5,832 nt of DNA, from positions 1 to 5,832 of the forward strand of contig CALBWZ010000264.1 in the NCBI GenBank assembly GCA_937893415.1, in the 5' to 3' direction. The notes beneath the pieces were generated by a model that had not been told where the DNA came from, searched no databases, and was given only the letters and a program-made list of their open reading frames with translations. Positions 5,798 to 5,832 of this stretch are shown one piece after another. The number at the start of each line of letters is the position of its first letter. Position 1 is the first letter of the stretch. The position numbers were made by a program, and so were the translations under genes. Source of the stretch: an uncultured Comamonadaceae bacterium. Lineage in GTDB: Bacteria > Pseudomonadota > Gammaproteobacteria > Burkholderiales > Burkholderiaceae_C.

Positions 5798-5832
5798 GGT
5801 TATTTTTCAAATCAGTAATCAGCATGGCCCCG

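Noticed and set aside
5824..5832. An ATG on the plus strand at the right edge as the start of a divergent gene
   Set aside because: Only three codons are visible and no Shine-Dalgarno sequence precedes it. A divergent regulator would make sense but cannot be supported here.
1..5832. tRNA or rRNA genes, CRISPR arrays, insertion sequences and attachment sites
   Set aside because: I saw no cloverleaf-like elements, spaced repeats, transposase fragments or terminal inverted repeats. The window is almost wholly filled by one metabolic operon.

Overview
The window reads as part of a proteobacterial chromosome, most likely a betaproteobacterium of the Burkholderiales (Comamonadaceae-like). This guess rests on the protein style, the moderate GC content and the presence of a TRAP transporter next to pxp genes; no marker gene confirms it. 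All supported genes lie on the minus strand, so transcription runs from the right edge of the window to the left.

Region by region, in transcription order. Positions 5832-5697 are a leader/promoter region with a 12-bp perfect palindrome (5786-5797) and four tandem copies of a hexamer (5728-5751). Next comes a complete tripartite TRAP transporter: the periplasmic binding protein dctP (4734-5696), the small membrane subunit dctQ (4153-4665) and the large membrane subunit dctM (2804-4096). A strong 12-bp RNA hairpin sits between dctP and dctQ. The transporter is followed by pxpB (1993-2754), pxpC (948-2003) and pxpA (178-945), the three subunits of the prokaryotic ATP-dependent 5-oxoprolinase. 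The pxp genes are tightly packed: pxpB and pxpC overlap by 11 bp, and pxpC and pxpA are 2 nt apart. A rho-independent terminator (123-147) closes the operon. At the left edge (1-52) a new minus-strand gene begins that looks like the N-terminus of an ABC transporter ATPase.

The six complete genes make a coherent uptake-and-catabolism cassette. DctP captures a carboxylate in the periplasm and DctQM imports it using an ion gradient. PxpABC then hydrolyses 5-oxoproline (pyroglutamate) to glutamate at the cost of ATP. The genomic link, plus the established pyroglutamate-binding DctP subfamily (Bordetella pertussis DctP6/DctP7), makes 5-oxoproline the most likely transported substrate; this remains an inference. 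I found no wholly new system. The most unusual features are non-coding: the dctP-dctQ hairpin, which competes with a smaller hairpin covering the dctQ ribosome-binding site, and the hexamer repeat and palindrome upstream of dctP.
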